Assembly: GCA_035295125.1 (NCBI GenBank) | Contig: DATGJP010000045.1 | Coordinates: forward strand, 1-64,000 | Direction: 5' to 3' | DNA length: 64,000 nucleotides | From: JAICMB01 sp035295125 | GTDB lineage: Bacteria > Acidobacteriota > Terriglobia > Bryobacterales > Bryobacteraceae | Shown here: positions 41,254 through 50,091 of the stretch, in pieces | Numbering within the stretch: the first letter of the stretch is position 1 | Layout: each line of letters opens with the position of its first letter | The notes under the pieces: generated by a model | Told to the model about the DNA's origin: nothing | The model's input: the letters and a program-made list of their open reading frames with translations, nothing else | The model's database searches: none | Position numbers and translations under genes: made by a program

Positions 41254-44200
41254 AGCGAACTGCATCGTCCTCGGATCCATCACGTTCTGAAATTCTCCAA
41301 ACGTAAGGGGCGAAATCAGCGACAGGCTGGGATTAATGAAGTTCACGTTGTTAAACGCGTTGAAAGCCTCGGCGCGCAACTGAATGCGTTGGCCTTCCCA
41401 CGGCAGGCGGAACGATTTCGCCAGCGTGATGTCGGTGTTGAACATGGGCGCGAGCCGGATGGCCGCGCGAGTGCCGCTATGCCCCGGCAATTCGTCCGCA
41501 AACGAATTCGACGCGTTCGTGTTCGCGAAGATGCTGGGATTACCGTTCTGGTCGATGGTTACTCCCGTCTTCACCGGCGATGTCAAAATCGCCAGGGAAC
41601 TCAGCCAATAGTTGGCGTTGTAGGCCAGGTCGCCGGCTACGGCGGTCGGCAAACCGGTCCGATAACGAATCACGCTCGAAAGCTGCCATCCGCCGATGAC
41701 CTGGTTTGCCCACTTCGGCGCGTTGGCGAAGAACGGCTTGCCTTTGCCAAACGGCAGCTCATAGAGGAAATTCGCGCTGATGTTGTGCCGGATGTCGAAA
41801 TCGGACGAGCCTCGGAATTCGCCGATGTTGAAGATGTTCTGGATCGCCGCCCCTTGCGGCCCGGCGCCCGATTCCGCGGCCGACCCAAGGTCGAGAGAAT
41901 GCGACCAGGTGTAGTTGAAGTCGAACGAAAGACCGTTGCTGTAGGCGCGGCGCAGCGACACGCTGAGGCTGTGATAGACCGCGCGACCGGCGTTCATCCA
42001 GGTCGGCATGGAACTGCCCTGAATCGGGAAGAAGGTGTAGCATCCGAACACGGAGAGGCACTGGCCGTTCACATAGCCGCTTGTCGTATTGCGATCCACC
42101 GCGTGCAGGCAATCGAGAAAGCTGCCATTGTAATCGCCGTAAACGCAGTTGAAGTAGTTGGCGGACGCGCTGCCGGGAAAGTCAGCATTCTTGAGTCCCG
42201 GCCACATGTCTTCCACGAACGGCAGCTTCGGGACTAGGCTGGGGTTCTTCTGAACGGCGGCCGGCGTCAAGCCCGCGTCGTACAGTCCGCGCACGATATT
42301 CGCATTCTGTTCCCAAGTTACGCCTGACTTCGGGTCCTTGAAATATTCAAGCGGCGTGTAGACGTCACCCTCCATCAGGAGCCGATGTGAGAGACGTGCC
42401 GCGTAGCCAACTTCCAGGGTCATCTTGCCGGGAATCTCGCGCGCGAAGCTCGCATTGACCAGGTACGAATATGGTGGCTTCAGATCCGGCGATATGCCGA
42501 GAAATTCACCGGCGATGGCCGCGATGCTCGGCGGAGTATAGGGGAACGTTTCGGCCGGCGGCGCAGCGAGCGCAGGCGGAGCTCCGTTGTAGCGCTGGCT
42601 GGTGCTGAAGCTGTAGGAATCGCTGAAGTTGCCGGCGGTCGCCAGCCCAATCGACCCGAACTGATCGTACTGAGCGATAAGATCGCTGCCGAAGCGGTCG
42701 TAAGCAATCCCCGCGCCTGCCCGGAAAGCCCCGTGTTTGCCGAATATTTTACCGAGCAATCCACTGTGGTCGGAAGGCGCGTAAGCCAGTCCAATTCGGG
42801 GGGCGAAGTTCTTGTTGTCGGGCCTCCACCAGGTCTGCTTGCCATTGGCCGGTCCGTTCAAGTCCCAACTGAGAATTGAATCGGGCATGGCGTTCTGCGG
42901 CACCCCGAGCGTTTGCAGATAGCTCCGCTCAGCGAAGTATTGATTGAGTCCGACGGTCGGCGCGACCTGATAACCATTGCTCTCATACGGCGGCCGGAAA
43001 TTCTCCCAGCGCAACCCGATCGATAGCGTCAGGTCGCGAGTCGCGCGATAAGTATCGCCGACGTACAGCGCGTAATCGTGCTCGACAAACGCGCGCACTT
43101 GCGGGGTGCCCTGCGGCAGCGGAGTCCCGTTCTTATCGAAAAGGTCGGTGTGAAAATCGTCATTTACCAAGCCGAACAGCGCTCCCATCCCGTTGGCCAC
43201 CGACGTCGGATCGGCGAGCTGCGCGTTGGGGTTGCCTGAACGCTGCTGGATGAAAGCCGTCACGGCGTTGTCGATATCGGCCCCGAGACCAATCAACTCC
43301 GTGGCGCCATAGCCGTAGCGAGCGAATGAATTCGCAAAAGATGACGTGTCGTTGTGAATAAAGCGGCCATTAAAGCCCGCCGTGATCGTATGTTTGCCTT
43401 TAATCCAGGTGAAGTCATCCGTTGGATTGAGCGTCGGCAGACGTTGGCCAAAAGGGCGGGCATTGTAGTTCTGCAGCGAATCGATGCCCGTAAAGAAGAG
43501 CACGGGGCCGGTGGCGCCGGACATCGCCTGCCCAAAACGCGTATAGCCGAAATTGAAGACGTTGATCAGGTTCGGCTGGATGATCCAGGTGTATTGCGCC
43601 GAAACGCCCTTGCTGTTATCCCGCAAAGTGGATGCCGGCGGCTCGCCGGGAAACTGCGCCAGGATAACGTCGTCGGTATTGTCCGCCAAGGTCCCGCGAA
43701 CGCTCAGGGTATGCTTGCCCTGGGTATCGATATGGTAGTCGATCTTGGCGACGATCGCGCGGTCGTTGCGATGACTCGGGGCGTTGAAGCGGAATCCGGT
43801 GAAGTTCAATCCACCGTCCTGTCCATACGCTGGCGCGTTGCCCGCCGGAAACTGATTCAGGACTTTCAGGATGCTGGAATTTACGCCCTGGTGAAGCGGA
43901 TCGAGCGCCTTGATCTCAGCCGGTGTGAGCGTCTGAATTGAGCCGTCAGCCGCCTGGAAACTCAGGATACCTTGCCGTAGCGTGTCCGAAGGCACTGCGC
44001 GAACCTGAGAGACGCCGCTCGCGTCGGTCCGCTCCTCGTAGTTGAAGAAGTAGAACAGGCGGTCGCGTATGATCTTCCCGCCCACCGACCCACCGAACTG
44101 ATTTCGAACCAGCGGCTGGCCGGGCACCCCCGCCTGGTTGTTGAACCAGGTGTTCGCGGCGGTGAAGGTGTTGCGATTGTATTCGTACAAAGAGCCATGG

Positions 44201-44994
44201 AATTGATTTGAACCGCTTTTCGTCACCAAAGCGACCTGGCCGCCCGAGGAGCGCCCCATGTTGGCCCCTTCGCCGGCTACCGTGACTCGAAACTCCTGCA
44301 CGGAATCGAGAGGAATGGGCAGAACGGCGTTGAACCCGGCGTTCGTGGTTGCTCCGTTGGCATTCGACCCCTGAAAACCACCTGTGCCTGTCGTCGTATT
44401 CTGTGCGACCAGGCCGGAGTTCTGGTTGTTGTTGACATCAGAGCCATCGAGCGTGATGTTGTTCTGGTCGCGACGCGCGCCCATCACTTCGCCGTCCGAC
44501 GTCACGCCGGGCTGCAGGCTGAGTAATTCCACGACGTTGCGTGTCTGCAGCGGGAGCTGCCGTACCTGTCGTTCGCTGAGAGGATTTCCAACCGACGCAT
44601 CCACAGTATTGACGGTGCTTGCCTCCGCTACGACATTGACAGTTTCGGTTGTGGAACCGACCCCGAGTTGGAGGTCCAGCGTCGCTGGAGTATTTACAAG
44701 GAGCTCGACGTGGTCGCGGGTCGCCGTGACGAACCCCGGCTTTTCCGCCGTGATCCGGTAGGTTCCCGGCGGAACCTGCAGAAAGGCAAACGCGCCCACG
44801 GCATCCGATACAACTTTCCGGACCGTACCGTTTTCGATGTTGGTCAGCGTGAGAGCCGCGGTAGGAAGTGCAAGACCTTGCGAGTCGGAAACATTACCGC
44901 GCAACGATGTCGTGGCTTGTGGATAGGCGTTCCAGGCCATGGCCAGCATGACCGCAACCGTGAATAGGACTCTCCTGTTTCCGGATAAATTCAT
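41236..44994 (-). CDS. Oar-like TonB-dependent outer-membrane receptor
   Basis: 1252 aa. Signal peptide (VLFTVAVMLAMAWNAYPQ), carboxypeptidase-regulatory domain (SLRGNVSDSQGLALPTAALT), plug (QVRQLPLQTRNVVELLSLQP; GARRDQNNITLDGSDVNNNQ) and barrel ending in RYEF. It is strongly similar to the receptor at 25074-28772 but stands alone, converging on the guanidine operon with an 18-bp overlap and divergent from the urease cluster. Whether it takes up a nitrogen source is unknown; Oar-like receptors bind large ligands, not guanidine or urea, which pass porins. Confidence 0.92.
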   Translation of the reverse strand: MNLSGNRRVLFTVAVMLAMAWNAYPQATTSLRGNVSDSQGLALPTAALTLTNIENGTVRKVVSDAVGAFAFLQVPPGTYRITAEKPGFVTATRDHVELLVNTPATLDLQLGVGSTTETVNVVAEASTVNTVDASVGNPLSERQVRQLPLQTRNVVELLSLQPGVTSDGEVMGARRDQNNITLDGSDVNNNQNSGLVAQNTTTGTGGFQGSNANGATTNAGFNAVLPIPLDSVQEFRVTVAGEGANMGRSSGGQVALVTKSGSNQFHGSLYEYNRNTFTAANTWFNNQAGVPGQPLVRNQFGGSVGGKIIRDRLFYFFNYEERTDASGVSQVRAVPSDTLRQGILSFQAADGSIQTLTPAEIKALDPLHQGVNSSILKVLNQFPAGNAPAYGQDGGLNFTGFRFNAPSHRNDRAIVAKIDYHIDTQGKHTLSVRGTLADNTDDVILAQFPGEPPASTLRDNSKGVSAQYTWIIQPNLINVFNFGYTRFGQAMSGATGPVLFFTGIDSLQNYNARPFGQRLPTLNPTDDFTWIKGKHTITAGFNGRFIHNDTSSFANSFARYGYGATELIGLGADIDNAVTAFIQQRSGNPNAQLADPTSVANGMGALFGLVNDDFHTDLFDKNGTPLPQGTPQVRAFVEHDYALYVGDTYRATRDLTLSIGLRWENFRPPYESNGYQVAPTVGLNQYFAERSYLQTLGVPQNAMPDSILSWDLNGPANGKQTWWRPDNKNFAPRIGLAYAPSDHSGLLGKIFGKHGAFRAGAGIAYDRFGSDLIAQYDQFGSIGLATAGNFSDSYSFSTSQRYNGAPPALAAPPAETFPYTPPSIAAIAGEFLGISPDLKPPYSYLVNASFAREIPGKMTLEVGYAARLSHRLLMEGDVYTPLEYFKDPKSGVTWEQNANIVRGLYDAGLTPAAVQKNPSLVPKLPFVEDMWPGLKNADFPGSASANYFNCVYGDYNGSFLDCLHAVDRNTTSGYVNGQCLSVFGCYTFFPIQGSSMPTWMNAGRAVYHSLSVSLRRAYSNGLSFDFNYTWSHSLDLGSAAESGAGPQGAAIQNIFNIGEFRGSSDFDIRHNISANFLYELPFGKGKPFFANAPKWANQVIGGWQLSSVIRYRTGLPTAVAGDLAYNANYWLSSLAILTSPVKTGVTIDQNGNPSIFANTNASNSFADELPGHSGTRAAIRLAPMFNTDITLAKSFRLPWEGQRIQLRAEAFNAFNNVNFINPSLSLISPLTFGEFQNVMDPRTMQFALRYEF

Positions 44995-45146
44995 TGAACC
45001 CCCCTCGTGGTTTGTGGACAGTGCACGCCCAACCGGGGGCTAATGACTCTGACGGTGAGTGACCTACATAGGCCTTTGGGGAATTATCGACATCTGCAGG
45101 GTCGAGTGTCAAACAATCATTTGGATCTCTCCCATAAAACCCGTGA

Positions 45147-45836
45147 ATGAGTCTCGACGGTATCATGGCCTCCATGGATCTAACGGCGCTTTTGCGCCTG
45201 CAGCAGTTTGCCGACAGCGCACTACCGGTTGGTGGTGCCGCGCATTCCTTCGGCCTGGAATCGCTGGTGGAATGGGGCATGCTTGACGCCGACGGCGTGC
45301 AACAGGTCCTTCTCGACTACGTGGAAGAGACCGGAGCGATTGAGGCCGCGTATTGTGCGCGAAGCAGCGAACTGGCAGGTGGCGCCGACCTTGAAGCCTG
45401 GATTGCCTTAAACCAGGAGCTAGGCGCACGCAAGTTAGCGCGGGAATCGCGGGACGCCTCGGCGGCGATGGGCCGCCGTTTTCTGAATCTCGCCGCCCAT
45501 GCGACGAGGATTGAGCTCATCGAGCGGGCTTCCGAAAGCACCAGCGAGACGCATCTCGCCGCCTCTTTCGGACTGACGGCGGGCGCGCTGGACATTGACG
45601 CGAAGTCTGCCGCGGCCGCGTACCTCCAGCAGTCGGCAACGGCCCTGGTTTCGTGCTGCCAGCGTTTGTTGCCGCTCGGTCAGACCAGAGCGCACCAGAT
45701 CCTATGGGATATCAAGCCGGCGATCGTTCGCATCGCACAAGCCGCTCAACTCTCGCAACTGAGCTGTTTCACGCCGCTGTTGGACGTAGCATCGGGCCGT
45801 CACCCGCTGCTGCACACGCGCCTGTTCATGAGCTGA
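45147..45836 (+). CDS. ureF: Urease accessory protein UreF
   Basis: 229 aa (start uncertain: ATG 45147, 45165 or 45174; none has a strong ribosome-binding site). The all-helical UreF signature is present: LLRLQQFADSALPVGGAAHS, FGLESLVEWG, and the C-terminal segment RLLPLGQTRAHQILWDIKPA. UreF binds UreD and UreG to form the complex that carries CO2/GTP-driven nickel delivery to apo-urease. Here it is separated from ureD by a reversed Doc-like gene, an unusual order. It is probably the first gene of the urease transcript. Confidence 0.9.
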   Translation: MSLDGIMASMDLTALLRLQQFADSALPVGGAAHSFGLESLVEWGMLDADGVQQVLLDYVEETGAIEAAYCARSSELAGGADLEAWIALNQELGARKLARESRDASAAMGRRFLNLAAHATRIELIERASESTSETHLAASFGLTAGALDIDAKSAAAAYLQQSATALVSCCQRLLPLGQTRAHQILWDIKPAIVRIAQAAQLSQLSCFTPLLDVASGRHPLLHTRLFMS

Positions 45837-45846
45837 CCGCTTTCAG

Positions 45847-46194
45847 CTAGAAGCCTCTGAGGCTTTTCGCAATTTCGCCAACGTCGGTCAGCACATGGAT
45901 CGCAACAAGACGCACTGTTTCTCGCAACTGAGGGTCGAAAGTGCCCGTAAAGATGTTGTTGCGCTGCCTAAAGAGCTTGACAGCCTCGAAGGCAGTTCTC
46001 TTGTTCCCGTTATCGAAAAGATGCCCGCCGGCAATGCTGCGAACGACCATCGCCACTTTCTCCCAGAAACCTTGCACATAGGACGCCGATTGATAGACGG
46101 ATTCTATGGTGCTGTTGATCTGGCTGGTCCCTCCAAAGGACCTGTTGATCGCACGCAGTTCGTCGGCCGAAACGCCCAGCAGGGTATCAGGCAT
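45847..46194 (-). CDS. Fic/Doc-family protein, Doc-like toxin without adjacent antitoxin
   Basis: 115 aa, the size of a minimal Doc protein. The core motif is H58-LFDNGNKR (HLFDNGNKRTA), the Doc version of the Fic active site, with the catalytic His and the two Asn/Arg that hold phosphate. Upstream helices read FWEKVAMVVRSIAGGH. Doc phosphorylates EF-Tu; Fic relatives add AMP. AAGGAGG sits 4-5 nt before the ATG, so it is likely expressed. No Phd-like antitoxin is next to it. It lies reversed between ureF and ureD with 10 and 23 bp of spacing, interrupting the urease cluster. Confidence 0.85.
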   Translation of the reverse strand: MPDTLLGVSADELRAINRSFGGTSQINSTIESVYQSASYVQGFWEKVAMVVRSIAGGHLFDNGNKRTAFEAVKLFRQRNNIFTGTFDPQLRETVRLVAIHVLTDVGEIAKSLRGF

Positions 46195-46217
46195 CGTCCC
46201 TCCTTGCGATATCGTAC

Positions 46218-47072
46218 ATGGAGATGGTGGTGGTGAAACCAGCGACGTTACACCTGTCCTTCGAAACCAGCGGCAGTGGAACCATTGTTCGCGTTAAGCA
46301 ACAGGAGCCACCCTGGCGCGCGGTTCGCGGCTTTCAGACGCCATCAGGCGAACGGCTGGTGCATCTCCACAACCTCTCCGGCGGCATCCTTGACAAGGAC
46401 CAACTCGCCTGGCGAATCGACGTTTGCCCAGGCGCCCAAGCGCAAGTCACCTCAACGGGCGCGACCCGAATCTATCGCAGCCGCTCACCTGACAGCGTTG
46501 CCGCCCAGTGCGCGAGCATCAGGGTTGACGAGGACGCCTACCTCGAATATCTGCCCGACCAGCTCATTCCCTACGCAGGTTCCCGCTTCGAGCAAACGGT
46601 CCGTATGGAGCTAGCGCCCCGCGCGTCGCTCATCTGGTGGGACCGCGTGGCCCCGGGTCGTGAGGCTTCCGGCGAGCGCTTCTCCTACGATTTGCTGTCC
46701 AACTCGTTCGAACTGCACGCTGCGGGCGAGCCCATCGCTATCGAACGGTGGACCCTGGCGCAGCCACTGGACGGCCTGACCTCGCCCTTACGCCTGGGCC
46801 GATTTCATCACTTCGCCTCCTGCTACGTTTGCCGTGCCGGGGAACCCGCCCGTTACTGGCGCACCCTCGAATCCGAGCTGCAGAACCTGACGGAACGCCT
46901 CTCGGGAACTGAGGTAATATGGGCAGTAACTTCGTTGCGAGTGCACGGCCTCGTAATTCGTGGCGTCGCCGTTCGAGGAAGCTCTCTAGCCGCCGGACTG
47001 GTCGAGATCTGGAGAGCGGCCAAGTGGTATCTCTGTGGCCGAGTCGCCACGCTTCCCCGCAAAGTCCATTAA
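46218..47072 (+). CDS. ureD: Urease accessory protein UreD (UreH)
   Basis: 284 aa. UreD features: FQTPSGERLVHLHNLSGGIL, VCPGAQAQVTSTGATRIYRS, DEDAYLEYLPDQLIPYAGSR and SLIWWDRVAPGREASGE. It is the scaffold that binds apo-urease and offers a tunnel for Ni from UreF/UreG. The start is uncertain because several ATG/GTG codons follow one another at 46218-46240. There is only a 23-bp gap to the reversed Doc-like gene, so its promoter must lie inside that gene or transcription must come from ureF. Followed after 14 bp by ureA. Confidence 0.9.
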   Translation: MEMVVVKPATLHLSFETSGSGTIVRVKQQEPPWRAVRGFQTPSGERLVHLHNLSGGILDKDQLAWRIDVCPGAQAQVTSTGATRIYRSRSPDSVAAQCASIRVDEDAYLEYLPDQLIPYAGSRFEQTVRMELAPRASLIWWDRVAPGREASGERFSYDLLSNSFELHAAGEPIAIERWTLAQPLDGLTSPLRLGRFHHFASCYVCRAGEPARYWRTLESELQNLTERLSGTEVIWAVTSLRVHGLVIRGVAVRGSSLAAGLVEIWRAAKWYLCGRVATLPRKVH

Positions 47073-47086
47073 TAAAGGAGGTCGCA

Positions 47087-47389
47087 TTGCATTTAACCCC
47101 TCGTGAGCAGGAGAAGCTGCTGATCTTCACGGCGTCGGAACTGGCACGCAAGCGACGCGCCCGCGGACTCAGGCTGAACTATCCCGAGGCGGTCGCAATC
47201 CTTTCGGCGGAGATTCTGGAGGCGGCCCGCGACGGCAAGACAGTGGCCCAAATCATGGCGATGGGTGGCTCCATCCTGACGCGCGACGACGTCATGGATG
47301 GCGTCGCGGAGATGATTCACGAGGTGCAGGTGGAAGCGACGTTCCCCGATGGCACCAAGCTCGTGACTATTCACGACCCGATTCAATAA
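47087..47389 (+). CDS. ureA: Urease gamma subunit UreA
   Basis: 100 aa, the exact family length, from the TTG at 47087, set by AAAGGAGG 6 nt upstream; an in-frame start at 46919 would lie inside ureD. Conserved features: LTPREQEKLLIFTASELARK, RLNYPEAVAILSAEILEAAR, GKTVAQIMAMG and DDVMDGVAEMIHEVQVEATF. It is a structural subunit of the (UreABC)3 urease trimer. The gene spacing (9 bp to ureB, which has its own AAGGAGG) ensures matched synthesis. Confidence 0.95.
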   Translation: MHLTPREQEKLLIFTASELARKRRARGLRLNYPEAVAILSAEILEAARDGKTVAQIMAMGGSILTRDDVMDGVAEMIHEVQVEATFPDGTKLVTIHDPIQ

Positions 47390-47398
47390 GGAGGCGCG

Positions 47399-47707
47399 AT
47401 GCATCCAGGAGAGTACATCCTCGAGGACGGCGAAATCGAGTTAAACGCGGACCGTCCGGTGGCGCGCGTAACGGTGCGCAACCAGGGTGATCGCCCGATC
47501 CAGGTGGGTAGCCACTACCATTTCTTCGAGGTGAACGGCGCACTCGAGTTTGACCGCGACGCGACGCGCGGCATGCGGCTCGACATCCCCGCCGGGACCG
47601 CGATCCGCTTCGAGCCGGGCGAGGAAAAAGAGGTGCCGCTGACCGCGTTCGCCGGCAAGCGCGCGGTGTACGGGCACCAGGGACGAGTGAACGGAGAGCT
47701 GGCATGA
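47399..47707 (+). CDS. ureB: Urease beta subunit UreB
   Basis: 102 aa, family length. AAGGAGG precedes the ATG. Conserved features: MHPGEYILEDGEIELNADRP, VRNQGDRPIQVGSHYHFFEV (HYHFFE), RLDIPAGTAIRFEPGEEKEV and AVYGHQGRVNGE. Structural subunit that, with UreA, covers the UreC active-site face. It overlaps the ureC start (ATGA). Confidence 0.95.
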   Translation: MHPGEYILEDGEIELNADRPVARVTVRNQGDRPIQVGSHYHFFEVNGALEFDRDATRGMRLDIPAGTAIRFEPGEEKEVPLTAFAGKRAVYGHQGRVNGELA

Positions 47708-49422
47708 GCGTTCGAATCCCGCGTTCCACCTACGCAGATCTGTACGGCCCGACAACGGGCGACCGCGTGCGCCTCGCCGATACCGAGCTGATCGTCGAAG
47801 TGGAGCGCGACTTCGCAGTGTACGGCGATGAGATCACCTTCGGCGGCGGCAAAGTGATCCGCGACGGCATGGGTCAAAGTTCGACGGCCATCCGCGAAAC
47901 GGAGCATGGCGCGCTCGACCTGGTGATCACGAACGCCCTGATCATCGATCACTGGGGCATCGTGAAGGCCGATGTCGGCGTTCGGGATGGGCGCATCGTC
48001 AAGATCGGCAAGGCCGGCAATCCCGACACGCAGGCGGGCGTCGATCCGGACCTGGTGGTTGGCGCGGCGACGGAGGTAATCGCCGGGGAAGGGAAGATCC
48101 TGACCGCGGGCGCGATCGACTCGCACATCCACTTCATCTCGCCGCAACAAATTTACGAAGCTTTGTCGAACGGCATCACGACGATGATCGGCGGCGGCAC
48201 CGGGCCTGCGACGGGTACAAACGCCACGACCTGCACGCCGGGCCGCTGGAATCTCGAACAGATGTTGCGCGCCGCCGAGGCATGGCCGCTGAATTTCGGT
48301 TTTCTCGGCAAAGGCAACACCGCCACCGGCGCGCCGCTGGCCGAGCAGATCGAGGCCGGCGCGTGTGGTCTGAAACTGCACGAAGATTGGGGCACAACCC
48401 CGGCTGCAATCGACGTCTGCTTGAACGTCGCGGACGAGTATGATGTCCAGGTTGCGATTCACACGGACACGCTGAACGAAGCCGGATTCGTCGACGATAC
48501 GATTGCGGCAATCGGCGGCCGGACCATTCACACGTATCACACCGAAGGCGCGGGCGGCGGCCATGCTCCGGACATCATCAAGATTGCCGGCCTGCCCAAC
48601 ATTCTTCCGTCGTCCACGAATCCAACCCGCCCGCTGACCGTCAACACCATCGCGGAGCATCTGGACATGCTGATGGTCTGCCATCACTTGAATTCGCAAG
48701 TGCCGGAGGATGTCGCGTTCGCGGAGAGCCGCATCCGGCCGGAGACGATTGCGGCAGAGGACATCCTGCACGATCTCGGCGTCATCAGCATGATGTCGAG
48801 CGACTCGCAGGCTATGGGACGCATCGGCGAGGTGGTCACGCGAACCTGGCAGACGGCGCACAAGATGAAGGTGCAGCGCGGACCGCTGGCGGGCGATTCG
48901 GCGCGCAACGATAACGAACGAGTCAAACGGTACGTTTCGAAATACACGATCAACCCGGCTATCGCGCACGGCGTGTCGCAAGAGATCGGCTCCGTTGAAC
49001 CAGGGAAATTGGCAGACCTCGTTCTGTGGAGCCCCGCATTCTTCGGGGTCAAGCCGGAACTGGTGATCAAGGGTGGATTCATCGCTTGGAGCATGATGGG
49101 GGATGCGAACGCTTCCATACCGACTCCGCAACCTGTTCTGTATCGCCCGATGTTCGGGTCGTTCGGGCTGGCCACCCAGGCCACCTCACTGACGTTTGTG
49201 TCGCAGGCATCGCTGTCGCGCCTGGGCCATCTCGGCCTGCGCAAGCGCCTCGTGCCGGTGCGGAATTGCCGCAAAATTGGCAAGGCGGACATGATCCGAA
49301 ACTCGGCGACTCCGCGCATCGATGTCGATCCGGAAACTTACGAGGTACGGGCGGACGGTGAGTTGCTGACCTGCGAACCAGCGGCGATTCTGCCGATGGC
49401 GCAACGGTATTTCCTGTTTTGA
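47704..49422 (+). CDS. ureC: Urease alpha subunit UreC (catalytic)
   Basis: 572 aa, family length. Complete catalytic set: H141/H143 (DSHIHFISPQQ), the lysine to be carbamylated K224 (GLKLHEDWG), HTDT and YHTEGAGGGHAPDII nickel-site histidines, flap cysteine C326 with HH (MVCHHLN), and the downstream MSSDSQAMGR aspartate. It hydrolyses urea to ammonia and carbamate at a dinuclear nickel centre. No missing key residue. A long open frame on the opposite strand is an artefact of codon bias. Confidence 0.96.
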   Translation: MSVRIPRSTYADLYGPTTGDRVRLADTELIVEVERDFAVYGDEITFGGGKVIRDGMGQSSTAIRETEHGALDLVITNALIIDHWGIVKADVGVRDGRIVKIGKAGNPDTQAGVDPDLVVGAATEVIAGEGKILTAGAIDSHIHFISPQQIYEALSNGITTMIGGGTGPATGTNATTCTPGRWNLEQMLRAAEAWPLNFGFLGKGNTATGAPLAEQIEAGACGLKLHEDWGTTPAAIDVCLNVADEYDVQVAIHTDTLNEAGFVDDTIAAIGGRTIHTYHTEGAGGGHAPDIIKIAGLPNILPSSTNPTRPLTVNTIAEHLDMLMVCHHLNSQVPEDVAFAESRIRPETIAAEDILHDLGVISMMSSDSQAMGRIGEVVTRTWQTAHKMKVQRGPLAGDSARNDNERVKRYVSKYTINPAIAHGVSQEIGSVEPGKLADLVLWSPAFFGVKPELVIKGGFIAWSMMGDANASIPTPQPVLYRPMFGSFGLATQATSLTFVSQASLSRLGHLGLRKRLVPVRNCRKIGKADMIRNSATPRIDVDPETYEVRADGELLTCEPAAILPMAQRYFLF

Positions 49423-49425
49423 TTT

Positions 49426-50091
49426 ATGAAGAAGACCTTTGGAAACGCGTTCCGCATCGGAGTTGCCGGGCCCGTGGGCAGCGGTAAGACGGCGTTGGTG
49501 CACGTACTGAGCCAGGCATTGTGGCCGGCGGTGAATCTCGCCGTGGTGACGAACGACATCTATACGCGGGAAGACGCCGAATTCCTGATTCGTCAGGGGA
49601 CTTTGCCTGCCGACCGCGTCCTCGGCGTTGAGACAGGGGGCTGTCCGCATTCCGCCATCCGCGAAGACGCCTCCATGAACCTGGAAGCCATTGCGGAGTT
49701 GGAGCGGCTCCATGAAGGCCTCGAATTGGTGATGGTTGAGAGCGGCGGCGACAACCTGGCAGCGGCCTTCAGCCCGGAGCTGGTGGACGTTTCCATCTAC
49801 GTGATCGATGTAGCGGCCGGCGACAAAATCCCGCGGAAAGGCGGACCTGGAATCATTCGCTCCGACCTGCTTGTAATTAACAAAATGGACCTTGCGCAGT
49901 ACGTTGGCGCATCGCTGGAAGTGATGGATCGGGACGCGCGCAAGATGCGTGGCGCCCGACCGTTCCTGTTCACAAATCTGAAGAACGGAAGTGGCGTGCC
50001 CGAGGTTATCGCTTGGGTGAAGCAGCAGATGGCGTCGCCGCGGAAGACGCGCGGTGCTCACGAGCACACCCGTCACGAGCACGCGCACTAG
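49426..50091 (+). CDS. ureG: Urease accessory GTPase UreG with His-rich C-terminal tail
   Basis: 221 aa. P-loop GPVGSGKT (15-22), VVTNDIYTREDAEFLIRQG, the nickel-binding GCPHSAIRED (CPH), VESGGDNLAA and NKMDL. It drives nickel insertion in a GTP-dependent complex with UreD/UreF. The tail ends HEHTRHEHAH (212-221), five His in ten residues, which typical UreG lacks. ureE, the usual nickel chaperone with a His-rich tail, is absent from this cluster, so the tail may take over part of its job (inference). It ends directly against the next gene (0 bp, convergent). Confidence 0.93.
   Translation: MKKTFGNAFRIGVAGPVGSGKTALVHVLSQALWPAVNLAVVTNDIYTREDAEFLIRQGTLPADRVLGVETGGCPHSAIREDASMNLEAIAELERLHEGLELVMVESGGDNLAAAFSPELVDVSIYVIDVAAGDKIPRKGGPGIIRSDLLVINKMDLAQYVGASLEVMDRDARKMRGARPFLFTNLKNGSGVPEVIAWVKQQMASPRKTRGAHEHTRHEHAH

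Noticed and set aside
47515..49131. 538-codon open frame opposite ureC
   Set aside because: It mirrors the codon bias of ureC, has no recognisable domain and no ribosome-binding site; ureC is certain.
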